DNA of 64,000 nt from Tsukamurella sp040611135. Lineage in GTDB: Bacteria; Actinomycetota; Actinomycetes; Mycobacteriales; Mycobacteriaceae. The notes beneath the pieces were generated by a model, which ran no database searches, was not told the DNA's origin, and worked only from the letters and a program-made list of their open reading frames with translations. Of the stretch, positions 1 to 7,657 are shown in pieces. The translations under genes were made by a program, and so were the position numbers. How positions within the stretch are numbered: the first letter of the stretch is position 1; every line of letters starts with the position of its first letter. The stretch spans positions 1-64,000 of the forward strand of contig NZ_JBEXNL010000001.1 in the NCBI RefSeq assembly GCF_040611135.1. The letters run 5' to 3'.

Positions 1-41
1 GTGCAGGTGACTGGTACTAATCGGTCGAGGGCTTACCACAC
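1..41 (+). rRNA. rrl: 23S ribosomal RNA, 3' end (partial)
   Basis: The first bases match the conserved 3' terminus of actinobacterial 23S rRNA (GGTGACTGGTACTAATCGG followed by CGAGGGCTTA). The gene begins outside the window. The exact 3' end is set by resemblance to mycobacterial 23S and could be off by several bases. The spacer to the 5S gene is about 125 bases and carries no tRNA. Confidence 0.85.
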
Positions 42-126
42 ACATAACATTCGCCAAAACGAGCAGCAGCTCACAGGTGAAAGCGTGTAACAACAACAGA
101 AACCAGTTGAGGCTGGTTCGCGTCCA

Positions 127-624
127 CTATGCAATGTCTGAGACAGCACACGTGTTGTTTCGCAGTGTTACGGCGGCCATAGCGAAGGGGAAACGCCCGG
201 CTCCATTCCGAACCCGGAAGCTAAGCCCTTCAGCGCCGATGGTACTGCACTCGTGAGGGTGTGGGAGAGTAGGACACCGCCGGACTAAAATTAGATACAG
301 GACGAGCCCTCGGAGGCCGGTGAGCGGAAACGCTCCCGCCTCCGAGGGCTTGGCCGTATCCGGAAGAAGCCGCCGATCACGTTGCTCTGAGCTCGGATCG
401 TGTGGGGCCGAATGACCCGACTCGGGTCCGGTGGCGGTAGCCGCGCTGCTGCCGACGAAGTTGACCACGATGTGGCCGCTATTGAACCGCGCCGGCGTGG
501 CGGGATCGATGGTGAGGACGGTGCTCTGGTCGGCGACTGGCGCGGCGAACGCGAGCTTCAACCCACTGAGGACTACCGCGGCCGGCGTGAAGAACGCGAA
601 GAACCACAGCGCCCCGCGCGGCAC
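127..624 (-). CDS. Hypothetical small exported or membrane protein; frame runs antisense into 5S rRNA
   Basis: No family recognised. A GTG start at 624 lies 28 bases after the amidase stop, with a GAGAAGGA purine stretch about 18 bases upstream. The first 65 or so codons have strong G/C third positions and encode a hydrophobic stretch (WFFAFFTPAAVVLSGLKLAF, residues 7-26) that looks like a signal peptide or membrane anchor. After that the codon bias fades, and the frame crosses the rRNA terminator and the 5S gene before stopping at 127. The N-terminal part therefore looks like genuine coding sequence, but the real 3' end may be lost by truncation or frameshift. It could also be chance. Confidence 0.35.
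   Translation of the reverse strand: MPRGALWFFAFFTPAAVVLSGLKLAFAAPVADQSTVLTIDPATPARFNSGHIVVNFVGSSAATATGPESGHSAPHDPSSEQRDRRLLPDTAKPSEAGAFPLTGLRGLVLYLILVRRCPTLPHPHECSTIGAEGLSFRVRNGAGRFPFAMAAVTLRNNTCAVSDIA
168..285 (+). rRNA. rrf: 5S ribosomal RNA
   Basis: The segment has the actinobacterial 5S pattern: TTACGGCGGCCATAGCG at the 5' end, the conserved CCATTCCGAACCCGGAAGC in loop B/C, and a 3' end AGGACACCGCCGGAC that pairs with the 5' end. Length is about 118 nt, normal for the molecule. It is the last gene of the rRNA operon and is followed by a strong hairpin terminator. Confidence 0.95.
305..350 (+). terminator. Terminator of the rRNA operon
   Basis: AGCCCTCGGAGGC (305-317) is perfectly complementary to GCCTCCGAGGGCT (338-350), enclosing a GC-rich inner part around GGAAAC. 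It lies 20 bases after the 5S gene. There is no long U run, as usual in actinobacteria. Confidence 0.85.
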
Positions 625-651
625 GGCGCAGGCGGGCGTGAATCCTTCTCG

Positions 652-1494
652 CTACCGCGTGGCGGGGGAGGCCGAGGTCGCCGCGCCCCCGAGGTAGGAC
701 GCGAGACCCGCAGCGATGGCATCGGCCAACCGCTGCTGGCCGGCGGCCGACTCGAGGACGGCGGCGTCGGACGCATCGCGCATGTTGCCCGCTTCGACCA
801 GGACGGACGGCACCGTCGACAAGTTGAGCCCCGCGAGGTCCGAACGCGGGTACAGACCGCCCGATCCGATGTAGGTGGCGGGGGTGAAGCCCCCGGACGT
901 GAGCGCGGCGACCATCGCCTTCGCGTAGACCGGGTCGGCATTCTGCTGGACCGGGTTCAGTGGGGGCGAGGACAGATTCACGTGAAACCCGCGATTGCCC
1001 GCCGCGGAACCGTCGGCGTGGATGCTCACAGCGGCGTCGGCGCCCCACTTGTTCGCGGCCTCGGCCCGGGCGTCGATGCACGGCCCGACGGACGTGTCGT
1101 CGTTGCGCGAGAGCATCACCTGCGCGCCCGCGGCGGTGAGCACCTGATAGAGCTTGTAGGCGACCGCGTAGTTGAAGGTGTGCTCGGGAACGCCGTTCAC
1201 ACTGGTCGTGCCCGTGGTCTGGCAGGGCTTCGTACCGCCGCGTCCGGTGGATACCTGCTTGTCGATCGATGCGTCGTTGGCGCCGTTGTGGCCGGGATCG
1301 ACGAAGATCTTCTTGCCGCTCAACGCGCCCGCACCGAGCGGCGCCGCGTTGTTCACGAGTGCCGGCCCGTCGGACGATAGTCTGGAGGGAGCGGCCGCGT
1401 CCCGTCGCTGTCCGGCGTCACCGATGGTGCAGCCGGGTAGGACCAGCGCGGGGATCATGGTCGCGGCCAGGAGGGCGGAACGGCGGTTCTTCAC
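652..1494 (-). CDS. N-acetylmuramoyl-L-alanine amidase (Rv3717-like)
   Basis: Zinc amidase (Amidase_3 family) that cuts the bond between N-acetylmuramic acid and L-alanine of peptidoglycan. The signal-peptide core is followed by LPGC, so the protein may be lipid-anchored. Zinc-ligand motifs are visible: FVDPGHNG (His), VSIHADG (His) and VLVEAGNM (Glu). About 280 residues, usual for the mycobacterial homologue. I chose GTG at 1494 because a -10-like TACAGT lies seven bases upstream, suggesting a leaderless message; GTG at 1503 is an alternative. Divergent from ybaB-recR, the same arrangement as Rv3717/Rv3716c/Rv3715c in M. tuberculosis. Confidence 0.85.
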   Translation of the reverse strand: MKNRRSALLAATMIPALVLPGCTIGDAGQRRDAAAPSRLSSDGPALVNNAAPLGAGALSGKKIFVDPGHNGANDASIDKQVSTGRGGTKPCQTTGTTSVNGVPEHTFNYAVAYKLYQVLTAAGAQVMLSRNDDTSVGPCIDARAEAANKWGADAAVSIHADGSAAGNRGFHVNLSSPPLNPVQQNADPVYAKAMVAALTSGGFTPATYIGSGGLYPRSDLAGLNLSTVPSVLVEAGNMRDASDAAVLESAAGQQRLADAIAAGLASYLGGAATSASPATR

Positions 1495-1587
1495 AGAACG
1501 CACTGTACCGCCCCAGCCGGCACAGTGGTATCACGAGTAACACGAATCGGACATAGCGGGTCGCGAGACCGGCGTAGGGAGACAAGC

Positions 1588-1896
1588 ATGCAGCCCGGAG
1601 GCTCGATGGAAGACCTGATGGCCCAGGTCGGCGCGATGCAGCAGCAGCTCATGGCGGCGCAGCAGGAACTCGCGGTGACCACCGTCGAGGGGCAGGCCGG
1701 CGGCGGCCTCGTCAAGGTCGCCGGCACCGGCGACGGCCAGGTGACGTCCGTGACCATCGACCCCAAGGTGGTCGATGCGGACGACGTCGAGACCCTGCAG
1801 GATCTGGTCCTGGGTGCGCTGACCGACCTGCAGAACAACACCGCCGCCGTCGCGCAGCAGAAGATGGGGCCGCTGGCCGGCGGCCTGCCCTTCTGA
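1588..1896 (+). CDS. YbaB/EbfC family nucleoid-associated protein
   Basis: Small DNA-binding protein that is almost always encoded just upstream of recR and binds the nucleoid as a dimer. The 102 residues show the family pattern: an N-terminal helix rich in Met and Gln (LMAQVGAMQQQLMAAQQEL), a Gly-rich turn (EGQAGGGLVKV) and the strand region GDGQVTSVTIDP. The ATG at 1588 has TAGGGAGA at good distance; upstream in-frame codons encode an Arg-rich stretch unlike the family. Ends 10 bases before recR, so the two are co-transcribed. Confidence 0.9.
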   Translation: MQPGGSMEDLMAQVGAMQQQLMAAQQELAVTTVEGQAGGGLVKVAGTGDGQVTSVTIDPKVVDADDVETLQDLVLGALTDLQNNTAAVAQQKMGPLAGGLPF

Positions 1897-1906
1897 CGGT
1901 CGGCAC

Positions 1907-2554
1907 GTGTACGAAGGACCCGTTCAGGAGCTGATCGACGAGCTGGCCAAGCTCCCGGGGGTGGGGCCGCGCGGCGCCCAGCGCATCGCGTTCCACCTCC
2001 TGGGGGTGCAGCCCACCGACATCGATCGGCTCACCAACGCTCTCGTCCGGGTGCGCAATGACGTGCGCTACTGCGAGGTGTGCGGCAATGTGTCGGCGGA
2101 GACGCGCTGCCGGATCTGCTCGGATCCGCGGCGTGACGCCTCGAAGATCTGTGTGGTGGAGGAGGCGAAGGACGTCCAAGCTGTGGAGCGCACCCGCGAG
2201 TACCGCGGGCTCTACCACGTTCTGGGCGGCGCGCTGAACCCGATCAAGGGCATCGGACCGGACAAGCTGCGGATCCGCGAGTTGCTCGTGCGGCTCGGCA
2301 CCGCGGTCGACGGCGTCGATGTGGGCGAGGTCATCATCGCCACCGATCCCAACACCGAAGGCGAGGCCACCGCGGCGTTCCTGGTCCGGATGCTCAAGGA
2401 CTTCCCGGGCCTGAGTGTGACCCGCCCCGCTGCAGGTCTGCCCATGGGCGCCGAGCTCGAGTTCGCGGACGAGCTGACTCTCGGCCGGGCGATGAGCGGA
2501 CGTCGTACCCTCGCCGAGCCGCCCCGCGTGCTCGAAGAGACGCCGCCGAGCTGA
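1907..2554 (+). CDS. recR: Recombination mediator RecR
   Basis: Acts with RecO/RecF to load RecA at gapped DNA. The 215 residues contain an N-terminal helix-hairpin-helix (KLPGVGPRGAQRIAFHLL, residues 15-32), a C4 zinc finger with Cys56, Cys59, Cys68 and Cys71, and a Toprim domain starting near residue 80 (ICVVEEAKDV) with the acidic motif ATDPNTEGE. Length fits the family. Start is GTG at 1907 (family N-terminus MYEGPVQELI). Lies directly after ybaB and four bases before the next gene. Confidence 0.97.
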   Translation: MYEGPVQELIDELAKLPGVGPRGAQRIAFHLLGVQPTDIDRLTNALVRVRNDVRYCEVCGNVSAETRCRICSDPRRDASKICVVEEAKDVQAVERTREYRGLYHVLGGALNPIKGIGPDKLRIRELLVRLGTAVDGVDVGEVIIATDPNTEGEATAAFLVRMLKDFPGLSVTRPAAGLPMGAELEFADELTLGRAMSGRRTLAEPPRVLEETPPS

Positions 2555-2557
2555 CCC

Positions 2558-3106
2558 GTGAACGCCGCTGACGTGCTGGCCCGGCTGGGCGCGCCCGAGG
2601 GCATCGTCGCCGTCGACGGGCCGTCCGGGGCCGGCAAATCGACCTACGCCCAGCGTCTCGTCGACGATCTCCGGGCCGACGGTGCCCGCGTCGCCCTCGT
2701 GCGCACGGACCACTACGCGACCTGGGACGACCCGGTGTCGTGGTGGCCGCAGCTCGTCGCCGACGTGATCGACCCGCTGGTGCGCGGCCGCGACGCCTTC
2801 TACCGCCCGATGGTCTGGCGGGAAGGCGTCCCCGCGCCAGGCGAGGAACTGCGCCTGCCGTGGGCCCCGCTCATCGTGATCGAGGGCGTCTCCAGTGCAC
2901 GCCGTGCCTTCGCCGACCGGATCTCGCTGGCACTGTGGCTCGACGGCGGCACCGCGCAGGAGCGGCTCGAGCGCGCCGTCGCGCGCGACGGCGAGGAGGC
3001 ACGCGCGGAACTTGCGCGCTGGCAGGAATTCGAGCGCGGTTGGTTCGCGGTCGACGGTACGCGGGAGCGCTGCACGATCGTCGAGTCCCGGGCGATGGCG
3101 ACGTAG
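2558..3106 (+). CDS. P-loop kinase-like protein (uridine kinase-related)
   Basis: A 182-residue P-loop NTPase with Walker A GPSGAGKS at residues 21-28 and a central VLRTDHY-like strand (VALVRTDHYATWDD) resembling the substrate-binding part of uridine kinases. LIVIEGVSS looks like the Walker B strand. Likely phosphorylates a small molecule, but the substrate cannot be read from the sequence. GTG start three bases after the recR stop, so probably expressed with recR. Could equally be annotated as an ATP-binding protein of unknown substrate. Confidence 0.7.
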   Translation: MNAADVLARLGAPEGIVAVDGPSGAGKSTYAQRLVDDLRADGARVALVRTDHYATWDDPVSWWPQLVADVIDPLVRGRDAFYRPMVWREGVPAPGEELRLPWAPLIVIEGVSSARRAFADRISLALWLDGGTAQERLERAVARDGEEARAELARWQEFERGWFAVDGTRERCTIVESRAMAT

Positions 3107-3140
3107 AAACCTGTCGGTGTTCTGTGGGATGGTCGCAGGT

Positions 3141-3758
3141 ATGGACGTTCCCGCACTCGACGGTGCGCTCACCGCGGATCTTCAGCTGTATCTGGACCGT
3201 GCTCGGGACTCGCTGCTGTGGAAACTCGAGGGGCTCGGCGAGTACGACCTGCGGCGCCCTCTGACGCCCACCGGTACGAATCTGCTCGGGCTGATCAAGC
3301 ATTGCGCGATGGTCGATTCCGGCTATCTCGGCGGCTGTTTCGGCCGCCCGTTCGCTCACCCGCACCTCCCGGATCCGCTCGCGCCCGGGGCCGACCCGAA
3401 CGACGACCTGTGGGTGCGCGCCGACGAGTCGGCCGCGGCGGTTCTCGACCTGTTCGCGCAGTCCCGTGCCCACGCGACGGCGACGTTGGCGGAACTTCCG
3501 CTCGACACCGTCGGCGTCGTACCGTGGTGGGGCGAACCCGGTCGCCGCGTCACTCTGCATCGGCTCGCCGTGCACACGCTCTACGACCTCGATCGGCACG
3601 CCGGCCAGGCCGATATCCTCCGCGAGCTGATCGACGGTGCCGCCGGGCTGCAGGCCGACAACTCCAACCTGCCACAGGCGTACGACTGGCCGGCCCACCG
3701 CGCCCGCGTCGAGGCTGCCGCCCGGGCCGCGGTGTCGAAGACACAGGAGGAGGCGTGA
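3141..3758 (+). CDS. DinB family protein (DUF664-like)
   Basis: DinB-like four-helix protein; members are metal-binding and many are thiol-dependent transferases (mycothiol or bacillithiol). The 205 residues start with a helix (LDRARDSLLWKLEGL), have GLIKHCAMVDSGYLG with the usual first His, and later LHRLAVHTLYDLDRHAGQ, which carries the second and third His of the metal triad. ATG at 3141 is preferred; ATG at 3129 is possible. The stop overlaps the GTG start of the next gene. Confidence 0.8.
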   Translation: MDVPALDGALTADLQLYLDRARDSLLWKLEGLGEYDLRRPLTPTGTNLLGLIKHCAMVDSGYLGGCFGRPFAHPHLPDPLAPGADPNDDLWVRADESAAAVLDLFAQSRAHATATLAELPLDTVGVVPWWGEPGRRVTLHRLAVHTLYDLDRHAGQADILRELIDGAAGLQADNSNLPQAYDWPAHRARVEAAARAAVSKTQEEA

Positions 3759-4279
3759 CCGCCGGGTACGTGCTCTTCGACACCGCCGTCGGGCGGTGCG
3801 GGATCGCCTGGGGCGCCGACGGTGCCGTCACCGCCGTGCGGTTGCCGGAGGCGTCCGATGAGGCGACGGCCCGACATCTCGGCGCGGGAGCGGGTCCGTG
3901 CGAGCCGCCCGTCGAGGTCGGGCGAGTGATCGCCGCGATCGTTGACCTGGTCTCAGGCGCGAACCTCGACGACGACCTGGCGTGGGTGCAGCTGGACATG
4001 CAGGGCCTCACCGATTTCCAACGCGCCGTCTACGAGGTCGCCCGTCGCATCCCGCCAGGCAGTACCCGCACCTACGGTGAGATCGCCACGGAGATAGGAC
4101 TTCCCGGCTCTGCACGGGCTGTCGGGCGAGCGCTGGGCGAGAACCCCTACCCGCCCGTGGTGCCCTGCCACCGCGTCACCGCGGCGAACGGCCGCACCGG
4201 CGGCTTCTCCGCCGGCGGCGGCGTGACCACCAAGATGCGCCTGCTCTCCACCGAACAGGCCGTGCTCGGGCTCTGGTGA
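3755..4279 (+). CDS. Methylated-DNA--protein-cysteine methyltransferase (Ogt/AGT)
   Basis: Removes alkyl groups from O6 of guanine by suicidal transfer to its own cysteine. The active site VVPCHRV places the acceptor at Cys138. The preceding GSARAVGRALGENPYP contains the DNA-recognition helix and the Asn hinge. The 174-residue length fits single-domain Ogt without an Ada transcription-factor domain. GTG start at 3755 overlaps the DinB stop (GTGA) and sits behind AGGAGGAGG. The stop is immediately adjacent, with no spacer, to the stop of the convergent toxin gene. Confidence 0.92.
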   Translation: MTAGYVLFDTAVGRCGIAWGADGAVTAVRLPEASDEATARHLGAGAGPCEPPVEVGRVIAAIVDLVSGANLDDDLAWVQLDMQGLTDFQRAVYEVARRIPPGSTRTYGEIATEIGLPGSARAVGRALGENPYPPVVPCHRVTAANGRTGGFSAGGGVTTKMRLLSTEQAVLGLW

Positions 4280-4690
4280 CTACTCCTCCGCCCCCGGTGA
4301 GACGACGGTGAGCCCCTCCGCTTTCGCGGCGTCGCGAAGGCGCCTGTCGTAGCTGACAAACGTCGTGATCTGCTCTCGCAGGCTCACAGCTGACGCTAAA
4401 TGGATGGCATCGAGCGATCGAAGGTGTGGTGGACCGATCGTTTCGGCGAGCAGGGTGGTCTCTTCGGTCAGCGGAACTGTCTCCGCCTGCTCGCCGATGT
4501 ATCGAGCCTGGGAAACCGCGTCAGGGTCATCCATTCGCGCTGAGACACGGGCGAGTTCGATCCGTCCGATCACACTGGTGCCGATCGATGTGCCTTCGTC
4601 TGCCTGCTGAGCCATCCAGATCGTGAGTGCTTCTGATTCGCTCTCGGGCGCCAGCAGCTTGATCAAGGCGGAGGTGTCGAGGTAGTTCAC
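4280..4690 (-). CDS. vapC: VapC-type PIN-domain ribonuclease toxin
   Basis: PIN-domain endoribonuclease of a type II toxin-antitoxin module; relatives cleave tRNA or rRNA. The acidic metal-binding set is visible in 136 residues: Asp5 (NYLDTSALIK), Glu45 (GRIELARV), Asp94 (SLDAIHLA) and Asp115 (SYDRRLRD). The start overlaps the antitoxin stop by ATGA, so the two are translationally coupled. Relative to M. tuberculosis, the module sits between the recR block and gatD-murT, consistent with insertion by transfer. Confidence 0.9.
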   Translation of the reverse strand: MNYLDTSALIKLLAPESESEALTIWMAQQADEGTSIGTSVIGRIELARVSARMDDPDAVSQARYIGEQAETVPLTEETTLLAETIGPPHLRSLDAIHLASAVSLREQITTFVSYDRRLRDAAKAEGLTVVSPGAEE

Positions 4691-4977
4691 TCGTTCCTCA
4701 TCTCTTCGAGGATTTCCGAGGCAGACTTCTCCCCGGGCTTCCGAGGCCTTCGTGCGTTCCGCATGGCTGTGATTTTCTCGAGGTCAAGCGGCCGCTTGGC
4801 GGGGATAATCCTCCCTGCGGCGACCAGCTCGCGGTACTGGCGCTCCTTCTCGCTGACAGGAACCAACCGGGCAACCAATTTGCCGTGGTTGGTCACCTCG
4901 ATCTCCTCGCCCGCCGCCACGCGCGCGAGGTACTTCGAGGCGTGTTGCCGCAGTTCGCGGACCCCGATCTGCTCCAT
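4687..4977 (-). CDS. vapB: Phd/YefM-type antitoxin of the VapC toxin
   Basis: Antitoxin that binds the toxin with its flexible C-terminus and represses the operon with its N-terminus. It begins with the typical MEQIGVRELRQHASKYLARV and NHGKLVARLVP pattern of the Phd/YefM fold; the C-terminal half is charged (ARRPRKPGEKSASEILEEMR). I chose ATG 4977, which gives the family N-terminus. ATG 5010, overlapping the stop of the preceding gene as ATGA, would add 11 residues. A perfect inverted repeat (4988-5006) lies between the two candidate starts. Confidence 0.88.
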   Translation of the reverse strand: MEQIGVRELRQHASKYLARVAAGEEIEVTNHGKLVARLVPVSEKERQYRELVAAGRIIPAKRPLDLEKITAMRNARRPRKPGEKSASEILEEMRNE

Positions 4978-4987
4978 GCTCTCAAAT

Positions 4988-5006
4988 GTAGCACCGATTG
5001 TGCTAC
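4988..5006 (-). promoter_or_regulatory. Probable autoregulatory operator/promoter of the toxin-antitoxin pair
   Basis: GTAGCAC (4988-4994) and GTGCTAC (5000-5006) form a perfect 7-bp inverted repeat with a 5-bp spacer. On the minus strand the second arm runs into TACATT, a good -10 hexamer, whose expected start point is at about the ATG at 4977. An antitoxin bound here would cover the promoter. That it is the operator is inferred. Confidence 0.6.
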
Positions 5007-5411
5007 TCATGCCGCGCTCGTTCTCGGCTCGTCAGGCCACCCGCCAGCGCTGACGCGGATGATCTCCACTGCCACTTCAGCGACCGCTGTCTCCGGAACA
5101 GTCAGCTCATAGATGATGGACGGGTCGTCGTCGGGGCACAGGACTTCGTACAACTCGCACATCGCCTCGTAGAGGGAGTCTTCGACGCGGGCGTAGAGGA
5201 ATCGCAACAGCGTGGCGAGCCGGGCGTCCCTCGCGTCCATGCGATTCCGTGAGGCCGGATCAGCTGCGTCAGAGGTCGGCGTGTGGTTCGACATCGATCC
5301 GTCGAAGGGGATCGTAGGCGTCGCTGCCCGCGTATTCTTCCTCGGCGGCTTCGGCGCTCCCCGATTCCGCTTCTTCTTTGCGTCCCGGCGCTGCTTGCTC
5401 GTCCTGCTCAT
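5007..5411 (-). CDS. Hypothetical protein, first gene of the toxin-antitoxin cassette
   Basis: Family not recognised. The 134 residues have a strongly basic N-terminus (SRTSKQRRDAKKKRNRG), a Pro/Thr linker, and an acidic C-terminal part that looks helical (RLATLLRFLYARVEDSLYEA) followed by CELYEVLCPDDDPS. ATG 5411 sits behind GGGGGGACA. The stop (5007-5009) overlaps an in-frame ATG of the antitoxin gene, so this gene, antitoxin and toxin are arranged head to tail. It may be a third component or only a co-transcribed neighbour. Nothing recognisable lies between 5412 and 5653. Confidence 0.65.
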   Translation of the reverse strand: MSRTSKQRRDAKKKRNRGAPKPPRKNTRAATPTIPFDGSMSNHTPTSDAADPASRNRMDARDARLATLLRFLYARVEDSLYEAMCELYEVLCPDDDPSIIYELTVPETAVAEVAVEIIRVSAGGWPDEPRTSAA

Positions 5412-5653
5412 GATGTCCCCCCGAACTATCGATGACGGGGACAGGCTAGAACGACACACTGACAAGTTCTCTCACACGCGCCGTACTCTTCAGATTCGAC
5501 CCGAGGCGGTGCGCCACACGCATAGAAGCGGGAGCGAAAATGCGTTTTGAACAGGGATGATGCAGCCGTGCGTCCCGTGCATGGCTTTCGCGGAGACACC
5601 TTCCTCCTCGGCGCGCTCCGTCCGATTGTGCCCGCCGAAGCGTGCCTGAACGC

Positions 5654-6391
5654 CTACTTCCGCAGGCGCTCGCGGCGCAGCAGTTCCACGTCCGGCAGGT
5701 CCAGGGGCTCGAGCGGCCGCCCGGTCGCGCGGGAGATCAGGTAGTCCGCCAGCTCGGGGTTCCGGGCCAGTGCCGGGCCGTGCATGTAGGTGCCGAGCAC
5801 ACTGCCCTGCACCACCCCGTCGACCGCCACTCCCGCGCCGTTGCCCGTGCCCCGGACCACGCGCTGCAAGGGTGCGGCCTCGGGGCCCAATGCCGAACCG
5901 CCGCGGTGATTCTCGAAACCGGTCAGCGGCTGGGTGAGGCCCTCGATCAGCGGGACACCCTCCACCTCGCCGATGGCGCGCTTCTCCTGCGGCGTCGTGG
6001 TCAGATCGAACAGTGAGATGCCCTCGACGCGCTCCCCCTCGGAGGTCTCGTACCAGTGACCGAACACCTGGATCGCGGCGCAGATCGCCAGTACTGGAAC
6101 ACCTTTCGCGGCCGCCTCCTGGAGGCCGGGGTAGCGGGTCATGTGCCGGGTCGCGAGTCGCTGCGCGTTGTCCTCGGCGCCGCCGAGGGTGTAGACGTCG
6201 CACGACGCGGGCACCGGATCGGACAGCGTGATCGGCAGGACCTCGGCGTCGATGCCGCGCAGCCGCGCGCGTTGTCGCAGCACGAGCGCGTTGCCGCCGT
6301 CGCCGTAGGTGCCCATCACGTCGGGGAGTACGAGGCCGATCACCAAGGTGGACTCGGTGATCCGGGTCTCGGATCCGGAGAAATCGATCAC
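5654..6391 (-). CDS. gatD: Lipid II isoglutaminyl synthase, glutaminase subunit GatD
   Basis: Class I glutamine amidotransferase-like subunit that supplies ammonia to MurT for amidation of D-glutamate in lipid II. Cys104 (LAICAAIQVFG) is the nucleophile and His204 (YMHGPAL) the partner; GGAEDNAQ and GFENHRGG are typical. 245 residues. The GTG start (6391) overlaps the murT stop as GTGA, so translation is coupled and the two-subunit enzyme is made together. Corresponds to Rv3713. Confidence 0.93.
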   Translation of the reverse strand: MIDFSGSETRITESTLVIGLVLPDVMGTYGDGGNALVLRQRARLRGIDAEVLPITLSDPVPASCDVYTLGGAEDNAQRLATRHMTRYPGLQEAAAKGVPVLAICAAIQVFGHWYETSEGERVEGISLFDLTTTPQEKRAIGEVEGVPLIEGLTQPLTGFENHRGGSALGPEAAPLQRVVRGTGNGAGVAVDGVVQGSVLGTYMHGPALARNPELADYLISRATGRPLEPLDLPDVELLRRERLRK

Positions 6392-7629
6392 GCGCCCCGC
6401 CCTTCCAATGCCGTGTTCAAGTCGCGGAACGCCGTGTAGTTCGCGAGCACCTCCACGCGCCCGGGAGGGCAGGAGGCGATGGCGGCCAACGGATCCGGGA
6501 CCAGGGTGTGCTCGGCGCCGGCGTAGGTCAGCCGCACCGCGAGGTCGGCCCCGCGCTCGCCGGACGCCACGACCTCGCCGTTCTCGAACCGCTCGAACTG
6601 CACGTCCCACAGCCAGGACAGGTCCTCGCCGTCGGGCACCTGTCCGTTCACCGCGATCACCAGGCCCTCGGCAGTGCCGTCGATCATCGACATGGCCTCC
6701 TGCCAGCCGGCGGGGTTCTTGGCGAGTAGCATCCGCACGGTGTGCTCACCGACGGTGACGGTCGAGTACCGTCCGGCGACCTCCCCGACCGTGCCCACGG
6801 CCCGGACCGCCTCGAGCGGGTCCGCACCCATCGCGACGGCAGCGGCGACGGCCTGCGCGGCGTTGCCGCGATTCGCCCGGCCGGGCAGCGCCAGCACCAG
6901 CGGAGCGACGAAGCCGTCCGGCCCGTGGATGTCCGTCTCGTCCACCCACCAGTCGGGCTCCGGACGGGAGAAATCGGTCCCCGTCGAATACCAGTGGTCC
7001 CCGTCGCGGACGATCGGCTCGCCCGAGCGTGGGCAGGATGTGGAGTCGCTGGTCCATCCCGCCCCGGCGGCGACCCACACGACCTTCTTCGCGTCGTAGG
7101 CGACGGAGGTGACGAGCACGTCGTCGCAGTTGGCGATGACCGTCAACTCGGGGTGGGCGTTGACGCCCGCGCGCAGGCGGCGCTCGATGGCGTTGATCTC
7201 GCCCACCCGGTCCAGCTGGTCGCGGGAGAGATTGAGTAGCACGAGTGCCTCGGCGGCCGTCGCGTCGAGCACGTGCGGCACATGCAGCTCGTCGACCTCG
7301 AGCGCGGCGAGCGGCGCGCCCTGGTGCGCCGTGAGGGCGGCGACGATGCCGGCGTCCATGTTGGCCCCGTCGGCCTGCGTGGCGACGGCGCTGCCCGTGG
7401 TGGCGAGCGCGGCTGCGGTCATCCGCGTGGTGGTCGACTTGCCGTTGGTTCCGGTCACGACGACGGTCCGCTTGTCGTCGGCCAGCCGGGCCATGAGGTT
7501 CGGCTCGATCTTGAGCGCGACGAGACCGCCGATCATCGAGCCCTTGCCGCGCCCGGCGCGCTGCGACGCCCAGGCTGCGGATCGGGCGGCGAGCAGCGCC
7601 GCGCGGGCGCGGAGGGGGAGTCCGGGCAT
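6388..7629 (-). CDS. murT: Lipid II isoglutaminyl synthase, ATP-dependent subunit MurT
   Basis: Mur-ligase-like enzyme activating the D-Glu alpha-carboxylate of lipid II. P-loop GTNGKSTT at residues 60-67; the C-terminal MurT domain follows ENGEVVASGERG. 413 residues from ATG 7629. The internal zinc-ribbon segment of MurT is degenerate here: only SCPRSGEP followed by WYSTGTDFSRPEP, so at most one of the four usual cysteines remains. Upstream, 28 bases separate it from a divergent methyltransferase. Confidence 0.92.
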   Translation of the reverse strand: MPGLPLRARAALLAARSAAWASQRAGRGKGSMIGGLVALKIEPNLMARLADDKRTVVVTGTNGKSTTTRMTAAALATTGSAVATQADGANMDAGIVAALTAHQGAPLAALEVDELHVPHVLDATAAEALVLLNLSRDQLDRVGEINAIERRLRAGVNAHPELTVIANCDDVLVTSVAYDAKKVVWVAAGAGWTSDSTSCPRSGEPIVRDGDHWYSTGTDFSRPEPDWWVDETDIHGPDGFVAPLVLALPGRANRGNAAQAVAAAVAMGADPLEAVRAVGTVGEVAGRYSTVTVGEHTVRMLLAKNPAGWQEAMSMIDGTAEGLVIAVNGQVPDGEDLSWLWDVQFERFENGEVVASGERGADLAVRLTYAGAEHTLVPDPLAAIASCPPGRVEVLANYTAFRDLNTALEGRGA

Positions 7630-7657
7630 GCGGTCCAGGATAGGGCAAGGTGGTTGC

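Noticed and set aside
400..1380. Long Arg/Gly-rich frame on the plus strand over the amidase gene
   Set aside because: It is the complement of the amidase coding sequence; composition is typical of a GC-rich shadow frame with no domain pattern.
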